DNA of 64,000 nt from positions 5,355,001-5,419,000 of the forward strand of contig NZ_CP054698.1 of the NCBI RefSeq assembly GCF_014023275.1, in the 5' to 3' direction. Both the position numbers and the translations under genes were made by a program. Shown piece by piece: positions 8,146 to 17,036 of this stretch (the stretch's first letter is position 1; every line of letters begins with the position of its first letter). Under the pieces are notes generated by a model. The model was not told where the DNA came from, did no database searches, and worked only from the letters and a program-made list of their open reading frames with translations. This DNA is from Nostoc edaphicum CCNP1411. Lineage in GTDB: Bacteria; Cyanobacteriota; Cyanobacteriia; Cyanobacteriales; Nostocaceae.

Positions 8146-9543
8146 ATGGAGGGCGTGAGTTTTACACGAGCTTTGGTGGTGATTGGTTTTCCTAATTTAA
8201 TTTGGACAGATGTGGCGCTACGGTTATTGTCAGTGCTACTACTGATTGCCATAAATGCCTTTTTTGTGACAGCGGAATTTTCGATGGTGAGCGTGCGGCG
8301 ATCGCGTATTCACCAGCTAGTTAAGGCTGGGGATATTCCAGCGATCGCAGTTGAAATGCTACAACGCAGTATTGACCGACTGCTATCTACCACCCAGTTA
8401 GGCATTACCCTCTCTAGTTTGGCACTGGGATGGATTGGCGAAAGTACGATTGTCGTGCTGGTGAATGCATGGTTTAAATCCTGGCCTTTACCTAGTGGGA
8501 TGACTACCTTCCTGGCGCATTCCCTATCAATTCCCATTGCCTTTTTCTTAATTGCCTATTTGCAAATAGTGATCGGAGAATTATGTCCCAAATCCTTAGC
8601 TATGCTGTACTCAGAACAGCTAGCGAGGTTTTTGGGGCCTTCGGTAAAAGCGATCGTGCGTTTTTTTGGCCCCTTCATTTGGATTCTCAACCAATCAACT
8701 CGTTTTTTATTACGGATTTTTGGCATCCAATACACAGGTCAAGGCTGGCGACCACCTGTAACCCCTGAAGAATTGCAACTAATTATTTCTACAGAATGGG
8801 GATCTACTGGTTTACAGCGTGCGGAGCGAGAACTTCTCAATAATGTCTTTGAGTTTGGGGATGTCATGGCCCAAGATGTGATGATCCCCCGCACCAGTAT
8901 TATCACGCTGCCAAAAGATGCTACCTTCCAGACATTACTCAAGGAAATGGCTTCCACTGGTTACTCTCGCTATCCCGTGATTGGTGAATCTTTGGACGAT
9001 GTTCGCGGCATTGTTTATTTTAAAGATTTGGCACAACCTTTGGCTGTAGGAAACCTAAGTTTAGAGACACAGATCCAACCTTGGATGCGTCCCGCCCGGT
9101 TTGTTCCAGAACACACGCCCTTGAGTGAACTCTTGCCCATGATGCAGCAAGAGAAACCCGCTATGGTCATGGTAGTGAATGAATTTGGCGGTACTGTGGG
9201 ACTAGTGACAATCAAAGATGTCATTGCCGAAATCATTGGCGACGCCGGCGAACCTGAAAGCAGCGACGACTTACTGATTCAGATGTTAGATGAGCAGAAA
9301 TTTTTGGTGCAGGCACAAATTAACCTCGAAGACCTCAACGAAGTTTTGCATCTCAATTTACCCGTGACAAGAGAATATCAGACACTGGGAGGCTTTTTGC
9401 TGTATCAGCTACAGAAAATTCCTGTTAAAGGCGAAACCTTCTGTTATGAAAATCTTGAATTCACTGTGGTATCAATTGTTGGCCCACGCCTGCATCAAAT
9501 TCAACTGCGACGCCTGGAGGAGGAGGGGGGAGGAGAGGGATGA
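8146..9543 (+). CDS. CNNM/CorC (TlyC-like) membrane protein with CBS domains
   Basis: A 465-residue protein of the DUF21-CBS-CorC_HlyC family, associated with divalent cation (Mg/Co) transport; older hemolysin labels for the family are not well supported. Residues about 20-210 form the DUF21 membrane domain (AFFVTAEFSMVSVRRSR, LGITLSSLALGWIGE). Two CBS motifs follow (VMIPRTSIITLPKDATFQTLLKEM near 245 and the segment to VNEFGGTVGLVTIKDVIAEIIGD near 360). The C-terminal CorC_HlyC domain occupies about 380-455. The extreme C-terminus, EEEGGGEG, runs into a purine-rich repeat array and may be a repeat-derived extension. The ion specificity cannot be read from sequence. Confidence 0.88.
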   Translation: MEGVSFTRALVVIGFPNLIWTDVALRLLSVLLLIAINAFFVTAEFSMVSVRRSRIHQLVKAGDIPAIAVEMLQRSIDRLLSTTQLGITLSSLALGWIGESTIVVLVNAWFKSWPLPSGMTTFLAHSLSIPIAFFLIAYLQIVIGELCPKSLAMLYSEQLARFLGPSVKAIVRFFGPFIWILNQSTRFLLRIFGIQYTGQGWRPPVTPEELQLIISTEWGSTGLQRAERELLNNVFEFGDVMAQDVMIPRTSIITLPKDATFQTLLKEMASTGYSRYPVIGESLDDVRGIVYFKDLAQPLAVGNLSLETQIQPWMRPARFVPEHTPLSELLPMMQQEKPAMVMVVNEFGGTVGLVTIKDVIAEIIGDAGEPESSDDLLIQMLDEQKFLVQAQINLEDLNEVLHLNLPVTREYQTLGGFLLYQLQKIPVKGETFCYENLEFTVVSIVGPRLHQIQLRRLEEEGGGEG

Positions 9544-9546
9544 GGA

Positions 9547-9636
9547 AGCAGGGGGAGCAGGGGGAGCAGGGGGAGCAGGGGGAGCAGAGGGGAAATAACC
9601 AATGCCCAATGCCCAATGCCCAATGCCCAATGCCCA
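9547..9636. repeat. Two tandem repeat arrays (9-mer and heptamer)
   Basis: Four copies of GCAGGGGGA (9-bp period) are followed by five copies of CAATGCC. They fill the gap between the CNNM gene and the end of queC, and the array stops two bases before the queC stop codon. Confidence 0.9.
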
Positions 9637-9638
9637 CA

Positions 9639-10313
9639 TTAAGCATAGGCCACTGGATCAACAAGTCCCAATTCGGCAAAAGCTGCTAGCCGCAAGCGAC
9701 AAGAATCACACACGCCGCAGGCGACATCACCACCGGCATAGCAAGACCAAGTTAGTTCCCAAGGAACTCCCAATTGGTTCCCCAGTTGGATGATTTCAGT
9801 TTTTTTCAAATTTATTAGGGGTGCAACAATATTAATTGGTTGCCCCTCACGCCCCTGTTTGGTTCCCAGGCGAAAAACTTCCTGCATTGCCTGAATATAA
9901 TCGGGGCGACAGTCAGGATATCCTGAGTAATCTAAGGCGTTGACACCAATATAGACACGCTCTGCTGCGATCGCTTCGGCGTAACCCAGAGCAAAGCTTA
10001 AAAAGATGGTATTACGAGCCGGAACATAAGTGACAGGAATATTTTGAGACATTTCATCCAGCGATCGCTCCTGGGGTAAATCAATGGCGTCATCGGTAAG
10101 TGCTGAACCACCCCATTGTCGTAAATCAAAATTAACTACTTGATGTTTTGCGATCGCAGCCTTTTGACCAACGGTAAGAGCTGACTGCAACTCTCGTCGG
10201 TGTCGCTGCTGGTAATCAAAGGAAATAGCATGACATTCACAGCCATCGGCCTTAGCTTTATACAGAATTGTGGAAGAGTCCAATCCCCCAGATAACAGAA
10301 TTACAGCTTTCAT
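9639..10313 (-). CDS. queC: 7-cyano-7-deazaguanine synthase
   Basis: Converts 7-carboxy-7-deazaguanine to preQ0 with ATP and ammonia, for queuosine or other 7-deazapurine modification. The 224-residue protein begins with the PP-loop ATPase motif SGGLDSST (residues 8-15). It ends with the zinc-binding cysteines C191, C199, C202 and C205 in CYAGGDVACGVCDSC. VTYVPARNTIFLSFALGYAEA near 95 is the QueC signature. Length is normal. No other que gene is adjacent. It is convergent with the CNNM gene. Confidence 0.95.
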   Translation of the reverse strand: MKAVILLSGGLDSSTILYKAKADGCECHAISFDYQQRHRRELQSALTVGQKAAIAKHQVVNFDLRQWGGSALTDDAIDLPQERSLDEMSQNIPVTYVPARNTIFLSFALGYAEAIAAERVYIGVNALDYSGYPDCRPDYIQAMQEVFRLGTKQGREGQPINIVAPLINLKKTEIIQLGNQLGVPWELTWSCYAGGDVACGVCDSCRLRLAAFAELGLVDPVAYA

Positions 10314-10652
10314 CTCGATTGCAACTTTTGGATTTCAAATCACCAAATCAAACCTTAACAAGATCCCAGGAAGCAATACTAAGGATAATTTACACTTAGG
10401 TCTTACTGAATTTTTTAAAACTAATAAAAAGACATATATTTTTTGTAGAAAGTGCAAAATCCCAAGCAAAGCCGAAATATCTATACAAAAGATATTTGGA
10501 TTACGGGAACCGATCACAAACTTTGAAATTCTTCATAAACATAGGCTCTATGTTACCATCTGGATGGTTTTAGACGGATCGTAACCGGCTTTCGAGTATA
10601 AACGCCAACGGCCGTAGCGTCTCTAAATTTGGTGGTTGAGGAGAGAATAATA
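10314..10652. other. Intergenic region between queC and the oxidoreductase gene
   Basis: A divergent promoter region of 339 bp with AT-rich sequence. I see no repeat, riboswitch or gene in it. Confidence 0.35.
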
Positions 10653-11735
10653 GTGCAAAATAGCATGTCAGTGGCAGAACCGAATCCATATACACAGCGC
10701 AACCAGCCACGACCAATCCGCATAGGCGTGATTGGAGTGGGTAACATGGGACAACACCACACTCGCGTGCTGAGTTCAATGAAAGATGTTGAACTAGTCG
10801 GAGTGGCAGATATTAACGTCGAGCGAGGATTAGAAACTGCCAGCAAGTACAAGGTGCGTTTTTTTGAAGATTACTGTGACCTGCTACCCCTTGTGGAAGC
10901 AGTTTGTGTAGCTGTTCCCACCCGTCTGCACTATGCCGTGGGTATCAACTGTCTGTTAGCGGGAATTCATGTTTTGATTGAAAAACCGATCGCAGCCAGC
11001 ATTTCTGAGGCAGAGTCTTTAGTAAATGCCGCAGCTGAGTCTGGGTGTATCCTGCAAGTAGGTCATATTGAGCGTTTCAACCCAGCTTTTAAAGAACTGA
11101 GCCAAGTGCTGAAAACAGAGGAATTGCTGGCGCTAGAAGCCCACAGAATGAGTCCCTACTCAGACCGGGCAAACGATGTTTCAGTTGTGCTGGATTTAAT
11201 GATCCATGACATCGACCTGCTTCTGGAATTAGCTGCTTCCCCAGTAACAAAATTGACTGCTAGCGGTACTCGCTCCCTAGACTCTGGTTATTTAGATTAT
11301 GTAACCGCCACCTTGGGGTTTGCCAATGGTATTGTTGCTACTCTGACTGCCAGTAAAGTCACCCACCGAAAAATTCGCCGGATTGTCGCCCATTGCAAAA
11401 ATTCATTTACTGAGGCAGATTTTCTCAAGAATGAAATTTTGATTCACCGACAAACGGCTGCCAATTCTCTCACCGACCACCGACAAGTACTTTATAGGCA
11501 AGATGGTGTGATTGAAAAAGTCTACACCAGCAACATTCAACCCTTAAGTGCAGAATTAGAACATTTTGTCAACTGTGTGCATGGTGGCAATCAACCATCA
11601 GTAGGTGGTGAACAAGCTCTCAAAGCCCTAAGACTGGCAAGTTTAATTGAACAGATGGCGCTGGAAGATCGAGTTTGGAATCCACTAGACTGGCAATCGG
11701 AACCAAGGGTACAATCATTGACACCGACAGCCTAG
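10653..11735 (+). CDS. Gfo/Idh/MocA family NAD(P)-dependent oxidoreductase
   Basis: Likely a sugar or sugar-nucleotide dehydrogenase of about 360 residues. The Rossmann motif GVIGVGNMGQHH lies about 25 residues in, and the family signature EKPIA follows near residue 110. The C-terminal substrate-domain segment has the H-x2-D-type motif DLMIHDIDLLLELA (about 170-185). GTG 10653 is preferred because GAGGAGAGA at 10638-10646 is a good ribosome binding site at suitable spacing; TTG 10629 and ATG 10665 are alternatives. The sequence style is closest, as far as I can judge, to UDP-N-acetylglucosamine 3-dehydrogenase-like members, but substrate is not determinable here. No clear operon partner. Confidence 0.85.
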   Translation: MQNSMSVAEPNPYTQRNQPRPIRIGVIGVGNMGQHHTRVLSSMKDVELVGVADINVERGLETASKYKVRFFEDYCDLLPLVEAVCVAVPTRLHYAVGINCLLAGIHVLIEKPIAASISEAESLVNAAAESGCILQVGHIERFNPAFKELSQVLKTEELLALEAHRMSPYSDRANDVSVVLDLMIHDIDLLLELAASPVTKLTASGTRSLDSGYLDYVTATLGFANGIVATLTASKVTHRKIRRIVAHCKNSFTEADFLKNEILIHRQTAANSLTDHRQVLYRQDGVIEKVYTSNIQPLSAELEHFVNCVHGGNQPSVGGEQALKALRLASLIEQMALEDRVWNPLDWQSEPRVQSLTPTA

Positions 11736-11739
11736 ACCA

Positions 11740-11765
11740 AGAGGGGATGAGGGGATGAGGGGGAC
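11740..11765. repeat. Short tandem repeat (GAGGGGAT type)
   Basis: Imperfect copies of GAGGGGAT just after the oxidoreductase stop codon. Confidence 0.6.
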
Positions 11766-11924
11766 AAGGTAAAATTTTCTCCCTGCTCTCCCACAGCCAC
11801 AACCTCAAAAAAAATCTAAAATATGTTTTTAAATTTGCCATCAAATCTTTAGATCCTCCCAAGTCCTGATTAGAAAAGCGACTAAGGGGGATCTAAAAAA
11901 TTAGAAAACAAAACCTAGTGGTTG

Positions 11925-12025
11925 GTTTCATTAATTTTGTAAGGTTCGTAGTGAGCGATTTATCGCTCAATTTCAAGGGTTAGAGCTACTTCCGAACTTT
12001 TAATAACCCTCGAAATTAATGAAAC
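11925..12025. repeat. Inverted-repeat element, 101 bp, MITE-like
   Basis: Perfect 13-bp terminal inverted repeats, GTTTCATTAATTT (11925-11937) and its complement (12013-12025). An inner hairpin AGCGATTTATCGCT lies near 11954, and a further inner pair GGTTCG/CGAAC is present. No coding capacity. It lies between the oxidoreductase and dedA genes, in a 374-bp gap in which nothing else is seen. Confidence 0.65.
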
Positions 12026-12109
12026 ATACCCCTACCTTCCATTCGTCTTGCTTTGTTTCTCCGTTGCGATGCCAACTTTAATAATGCAGCAATTTCAGGA
12101 ATTGACTAA

Positions 12110-12733
12110 ATGCTTGAATGGATAACTAATACTATCAACTATTTTGGCTATTGGGGAATCGCCCTACTGATGTTCCTAGAGAACCTGTTTCCCCCCATTC
12201 CTTCAGAATTGATCATGCCACTAGCTGGATTTACAGCAAGTCCATATCAACCAGGAGGGGCAAAGCTAAATATCATTGGTGTATTTTTCGCAGGACTTTT
12301 GGGTTCTGTATTGGGCGCACTTATTTGGTACTATCCAGGTAAGTTTTTGGGTGAAACCCGTTTAAAGCGTTGGGCTGACAAGTATGGCAAATGGTTGGGT
12401 ATATCTAGTAAAGATATCACCAAGGCCAAAGAGTGGTTTAATCGACAAGGTAGAACAGCAGTATTAATTGGTCGTCTTGTACCGGGAATCCGCACCTTGA
12501 TTTCTGTTCCCGCAGGGATGAGCAATATGCCCTTGCTACCATTTTTGGTTTACACAACATTCGGTAGCGCTGCTTGGGTGGGTTTGCTAACATACTCAGG
12601 ATACATATTGGGTAGTCAGTATGAACTTGTGGACAAGTACCTTGCTCCTGTATCCAAAATCGTACTTGGGGGTTTGGTTCTAGCATTTGTTTTCTGGATA
12701 TTCAAGCGCCAGTTAAGACGTACTAGAAGATAA
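12110..12733 (+). CDS. DedA family membrane protein (VTT domain)
   Basis: A 207-residue inner-membrane protein. The DedA signature appears as ENLFPPIPSELIMPLAGF at residues 23-40 and FNRQGRTAVLIGRLVPGIRTLISVPAG near 105-130, followed by a transmembrane segment near 140-160 and a C-terminal one near 183-200. The family is implicated in lipid scrambling and membrane homeostasis. The tail is basic (FKRQLRRTRR), consistent with a cytosolic end. Single gene. Confidence 0.9.
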   Translation: MLEWITNTINYFGYWGIALLMFLENLFPPIPSELIMPLAGFTASPYQPGGAKLNIIGVFFAGLLGSVLGALIWYYPGKFLGETRLKRWADKYGKWLGISSKDITKAKEWFNRQGRTAVLIGRLVPGIRTLISVPAGMSNMPLLPFLVYTTFGSAAWVGLLTYSGYILGSQYELVDKYLAPVSKIVLGGLVLAFVFWIFKRQLRRTRR

Positions 12734-12973
12734 AACACGGACGCTTTTGGTTTGAAAGCAGTGAAAGCAGGGGTTACATCTGGCCAAAATTCGCCTACAC
12801 TATGCCAAATAATACTAGATGTGCGAAGGCATGAGCTTATCGGAGATATCGCCGGAATTCATTTTTGACGTATTTCTAGCTACACTTGACGCAACCTAGA
12901 ATTTCTGGTTGCTCGCATTTTTGTAAGATGAGCATGACAACTTTTTACAGTTAAGTTTGAACTAGGAGCTTTC

Positions 12974-14131
12974 ATGACAGACCAACCTTCCGCCGCTACC
13001 CCAATCAATGCCGCTGCTATACCGATGAATAGGCAGCCGTTAGCATCGACTCCCATCAATGCTGTTAATAATAATCCTCCCAAAACAGGCGGTGTTCCGG
13101 GAAAAACCATTCTCAGTGTTGATTTAGGCAGAACTTCCACAAAAACTTGTGTGAGTCGCGAACCCGGTAATGTGGTGTTCGTACCTGCCAACGTCAAGCA
13201 GATGTCAATAGAACAAGTACGCGGTGGTGTTTTTGAAGCCAGAGCTACTGACCCCTTAATGGATTTGTGGCTGGAATATCAAGGAAATGGATATGCTGTT
13301 GGTCAACTAGCAGCCGATTTTGGGGCGAATCTAGGAGTCGGACAATCTAAGGTAGAAGCTGCACTGGTAAAAGTGTTAGCAAGTGCTGGCTACTTTAAAC
13401 TCAGAGACGATATCTCAGTAGTACTGGGTCTGCCTTTTCTTTCCTTGGAGCAATTTGAAAAGGAAAAAGCACAGTTGATTAGCCAAGTAGGTGGCCCTCA
13501 TGTGTTGAACTTCCGAGGCGAATCTGTGTCGCTTAACGTCAATAAGGTATGGGTCATGCCAGAAGGTTACGGCAGCCTGCTGTGGTCTGAAGCTCAACCG
13601 AAGAAAAGTCCTGGTAGCCCCGATTTTACAAAAATATCGGTGGCGATCGTCGATATTGGTCATCAAACCGTCGATCTTTTGATGGTAGATAACTTCCGTT
13701 TTGCCAGAGGTGCTTCTAAGAGCGAAGACTTCGGGATGAATAAGTTTTATGAATTGGTGTCTGCCGAAATCGAGGGAGCAGATAGTCAATCTCTAGCACT
13801 GATTTCTGCTGTGAACAAACCCAGAGGCGAACGCTATTACCGTCCTAAAGGCGCTAGTAAGCCCACCAACCTAGACGATTTTCTTCCCAACCTTACAGAG
13901 ATGTTTTCGCGTGAAATCTGTAGCCGTGTGCTAGCCTGGTTGCCAGAACGCGTCACCGATGTGATTCTCACTGGTGGCGGTGGTGAGTTCTTCTGGGATG
14001 ACGTTCAACGTCTACTTAAGGAAGCAAAGATTAATGCTCATTTAGCAGCACCTTCCCGTCAGGCGAATGCTTTGGGGCAGTATATTTATGGAGAGGCACA
14101 ATTATCCTCCAATCGCGCTGCTAGGGCATAA
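12974..14131 (+). CDS. ParM/StbA-like actin-family ATPase
   Basis: A 385-residue actin-like protein. After a proline-rich 42-residue N-terminal extension come the phosphate-1 loop SVDLGRTSTKT (48-58), phosphate-2 loop IVDIGHQTVD (225-234) and adenosine motif ILTGGGGEFF (331-340), the layout of the Hsp70/actin fold. ATG 12974 has AGGAG eight bases upstream. ParM proteins polymerise to push plasmid copies apart; some members are chromosomal with unproven roles. The next gene starts 5 bp later and encodes a protein with a ribbon-helix-helix-like N-terminus, the type of partner (ParR) that couples ParM filaments to DNA. No plasmid replication genes are nearby. Confidence 0.85.
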   Translation: MTDQPSAATPINAAAIPMNRQPLASTPINAVNNNPPKTGGVPGKTILSVDLGRTSTKTCVSREPGNVVFVPANVKQMSIEQVRGGVFEARATDPLMDLWLEYQGNGYAVGQLAADFGANLGVGQSKVEAALVKVLASAGYFKLRDDISVVLGLPFLSLEQFEKEKAQLISQVGGPHVLNFRGESVSLNVNKVWVMPEGYGSLLWSEAQPKKSPGSPDFTKISVAIVDIGHQTVDLLMVDNFRFARGASKSEDFGMNKFYELVSAEIEGADSQSLALISAVNKPRGERYYRPKGASKPTNLDDFLPNLTEMFSREICSRVLAWLPERVTDVILTGGGGEFFWDDVQRLLKEAKINAHLAAPSRQANALGQYIYGEAQLSSNRAARA

Positions 14132-14136
14132 AGCTG

Positions 14137-14616
<480 letters not shown>

Positions 14617-14656
14617 GGAAAAATCAGGTTTGTGAGCAGTTTATGCTCATATTAAC

Positions 14657-14686
14657 AATCCTTAATAGTTAATACTATTAAGGATT
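14657..14686. terminator. Perfect 13-bp inverted repeat after the ParM/RHH pair
   Basis: AATCCTTAATAGT (14657-14669), a TAAT loop, then the exact complement (14674-14686). It sits 40 bp behind the second gene and would work as a hairpin terminator, though a U-tract is lacking. An alternative is an operator or partition-type binding site for the RHH protein. Confidence 0.5.
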
Positions 14687-14783
14687 ATTAATGTTTATAT
14701 ATGGAAATATTGGGATTATTGAGATTTGTATAGATGGGGCGATCGCTCATAACTGAAACAGCAGATTTTACCCAATAGTAACT

Positions 14784-15521
14784 GTGAGCAATAACCTAAA
14801 AATACCGGATTTTGATGCCAATCTGATCGTGTCCGAAGCTGAAAATATTGCCAAACTTCATGCTGGGATGTTCTGGAATGATTCTGTAAAAACAGTTTTA
14901 TCCATCTGTTGTAATTCGCCTGAATTATTTCCATACCTAAAAGTATGCAATTCTCGCTTAGATTACATTAGTAAGTGGTTAAATAAGTATTTTGGCGGTT
15001 ATAATAATCGAGCCTCAAAGCGAACTAGTAAGAAGATAGGCACTATCTCTGACAAAATTATTGACACGATTATTTCTGCTCGTTTACCTACTCTCAGCAC
15101 TGATGGCATTAATTACATAAAGTATGCCCATCGTCTTTCCATGTCGGCAGAAAACATATTAGGTCTTCTTTTAGAAGAATATCTTGCCGAAAAATTGTCA
15201 TTTTATGGTTGGTACTGTGCTTGGGGTGAAACTATAAACAAGGTTGATTTTTGTACCAAGCAAGGTGAGCTATTACAAGTTAAAAATCGTAGTAATTCTG
15301 AAAATAGTTCGAGCAGTAGTGTCCGTAAAGGAACTATCATTCGTAAATGGCATAGAGTCAATGCTCAAAATGGAGCTTACTATTGGAAAGAACTGAATCA
15401 ATTAATAGGATGCTCTAATCTGTCTGAAGAAGACTTTACTGCCTTTGTTAGACAAACTATCGCTGAAAATCATGCAGCATTATATGTAGAAGATAGTAAG
15501 TACTGGCAACAAATTCAGTAG
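14784..15521 (+). CDS. SinI-family type II restriction endonuclease (GGWCC type)
   Basis: A 245-residue protein matching what I know of the RE_SinI family, whose members (SinI, AvaII-like) cut GGWCC. The conserved block runs from YAHRLSMSAENILGLLLEEYLAE (114-136) through GWYCAWG to VDFCTKQGELLQVKNRSNSENSSSSS (154-179). D155 and the QVK of ELLQVK (K166) are the likely PD-(D/E)XK catalytic residues. Start GTG 14784; no strong ribosome site. It is convergent with a C5 methyltransferase gene that ends 34 bp away, as expected for a restriction-modification pair. The frame is intact. Specificity is inferred from family. Confidence 0.85.
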   Translation: MSNNLKIPDFDANLIVSEAENIAKLHAGMFWNDSVKTVLSICCNSPELFPYLKVCNSRLDYISKWLNKYFGGYNNRASKRTSKKIGTISDKIIDTIISARLPTLSTDGINYIKYAHRLSMSAENILGLLLEEYLAEKLSFYGWYCAWGETINKVDFCTKQGELLQVKNRSNSENSSSSSVRKGTIIRKWHRVNAQNGAYYWKELNQLIGCSNLSEEDFTAFVRQTIAENHAALYVEDSKYWQQIQ

Positions 15522-15554
15522 TAAAAGTCTTAAAATAATCAAAAGGCTAAGGAT

Positions 15555-16727
15555 TTAGTGATTAAATAGTGAAAGCTGTTCAAAAACTGGTATCCCTTTA
15601 GGTTTTTCCTGTCTAATTAAACTATGTAAATAGTCACCAATAGCTTGAGCTAAGAGTACAGGTACAGCATTACCTATCTGTCGGTATTTAGAGGCTGTCG
15701 AACCATAGAAAATCCATGAGTCTGGAAAGGTTTGAATCCTGGCGCACTCTCGAACACTGAGAGGACGCAGTTCCTCTGGATGACACATATCTGTAGCCTT
15801 TTGGTAAGGACTTGTAGTAACAGTAGGAGACGGCTTATCCCAACATAATCTTCTGTAAAACCCTACTTTACCACCTCCAGATTTATAAGCGCCTCCCATT
15901 GCTTCTTTTATCAAGTCGTTAGGTAAATCTCTCCAGTTTTGACCACTTTTTAAAAGCTTTAAATATTGAAGACGGTTTTTTGAGTAGGAAGTATACTCCG
16001 GTTGTGGATCTTCTAAGTTGATCAGAGCATCTTTAAGAGTGCGCCATTGAGGTAATAAAGAGCCTTCTTTACTATGAGTAGGCAAAGGGAATGTAGCCGA
16101 TTCACCATCTCTTGAGCCAATAAAGATTACTCGCGCTCTGTTTTGCGGAACACCGTAATCTGCTGCTTCCATTACTTTATAAATAACTTGATAACCAATG
16201 CGCTTCATTTCTTCTAAAACAATCTCAAGAGCGCTCCCTTGCATTTCATCTAGCTCCAAAGGAGCATAACCCGTTCCTCTTTCCAGATGAGGTCTATGAC
16301 GAATAGGAGCCGAGAGTAAACCTTTAACATTCTCCATGACAAAAAAGCGTGGCTGCACTTGTTCGACAATACGTATAAAGTCCATAAACAAGCTGCCACG
16401 TGGGTCCATAACTGAACCACGTTTTCCTGCTGTGCTGAAGGGTTGACAAGGGGGACCGCCAGTTACTAAATCTACTTCTCCAATACGTAGGGGTCTACCA
16501 AGGTTAATAACATATCCCCCTTCTTCCAAAAGATTTTGAGCAGTGATTTTCTGTATATCTCTTGCTAAGGCACTATTTAGGTGAGGTCGGTTAAAAGCTA
16601 TAGTCTTCGCAGCATCAGGATCTTTCTCAACAACACTTACTACCCGAAAACCTGCCTGTTCTATCCCAATATCTAGTCCACCTGCTCCTGTAAATAAACT
16701 GATTGATATTGCCCGATTGTCTATCAC
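15555..16727 (-). CDS. DNA (cytosine-5-)-methyltransferase of the SinI-like system
   Basis: Methylates cytosine at C5 in DNA to protect against the partner nuclease. The motifs are in the right order: I (SLFTGAGGLDIGIEQAGF), IV with the catalytic cysteine (GPPCQPFS, C94), VI (MENVKG, 132-134), VIII (QNRARVIFIG), then a target-recognition region, IX (RECARIQTFPDSW) and X (QIGNAVPVLLAQAI). GTG 16727 gives 390 residues and has AAGGA about eight bases upstream; a TTG at 16754 would add nine residues without a ribosome site. The gene runs toward the restriction gene, tail to tail. No controller protein gene is visible. Confidence 0.93.
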   Translation of the reverse strand: MIDNRAISISLFTGAGGLDIGIEQAGFRVVSVVEKDPDAAKTIAFNRPHLNSALARDIQKITAQNLLEEGGYVINLGRPLRIGEVDLVTGGPPCQPFSTAGKRGSVMDPRGSLFMDFIRIVEQVQPRFFVMENVKGLLSAPIRHRPHLERGTGYAPLELDEMQGSALEIVLEEMKRIGYQVIYKVMEAADYGVPQNRARVIFIGSRDGESATFPLPTHSKEGSLLPQWRTLKDALINLEDPQPEYTSYSKNRLQYLKLLKSGQNWRDLPNDLIKEAMGGAYKSGGGKVGFYRRLCWDKPSPTVTTSPYQKATDMCHPEELRPLSVRECARIQTFPDSWIFYGSTASKYRQIGNAVPVLLAQAIGDYLHSLIRQEKPKGIPVFEQLSLFNH

Positions 16728-17036
16728 TGCTTTTATCCTTACAGCCTTAATCAAATATACGATTTGCTGGAACCCTCAAGTCTGCTTCATGCTAACGATA
16801 GATACCTGCAATTCTAATAGTGTAAGCCTTTTGAAACAGTATGTTACAAATGCGCTATTCTCTTTTAAATATGGCAGGCGTAGACGGGCTTATCGTTAGA
16901 CATTGCATTTGTACAATATACAAATTGGCTCACTTTTGTGTTGAATATTATTAGTACATATTTTTACTAGATTCTTTTTTTACTCTGCACACTGTATAAA
17001 TGCTAGAATCCTCAAGTAGACAGTTAGGATACCTAG
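16728..17036. other. Divergent promoter region between methyltransferase and mutase genes
   Basis: 309 bp. Near 16995 a TATAAATGCTAGAAT stretch offers a good -10 element (TATAAA-like) for the mutase gene 40 bp downstream. A copy of the AGGCGTAGACG-type short palindrome found throughout Nostoc lies near 16873. No gene was found. Confidence 0.4.

Noticed and set aside
10270..10584. 104-codon plus-strand frame over the queC start
   Set aside because: It overlaps the N-terminus of queC in antisense and its sequence has no domain; the queC evidence is strong.
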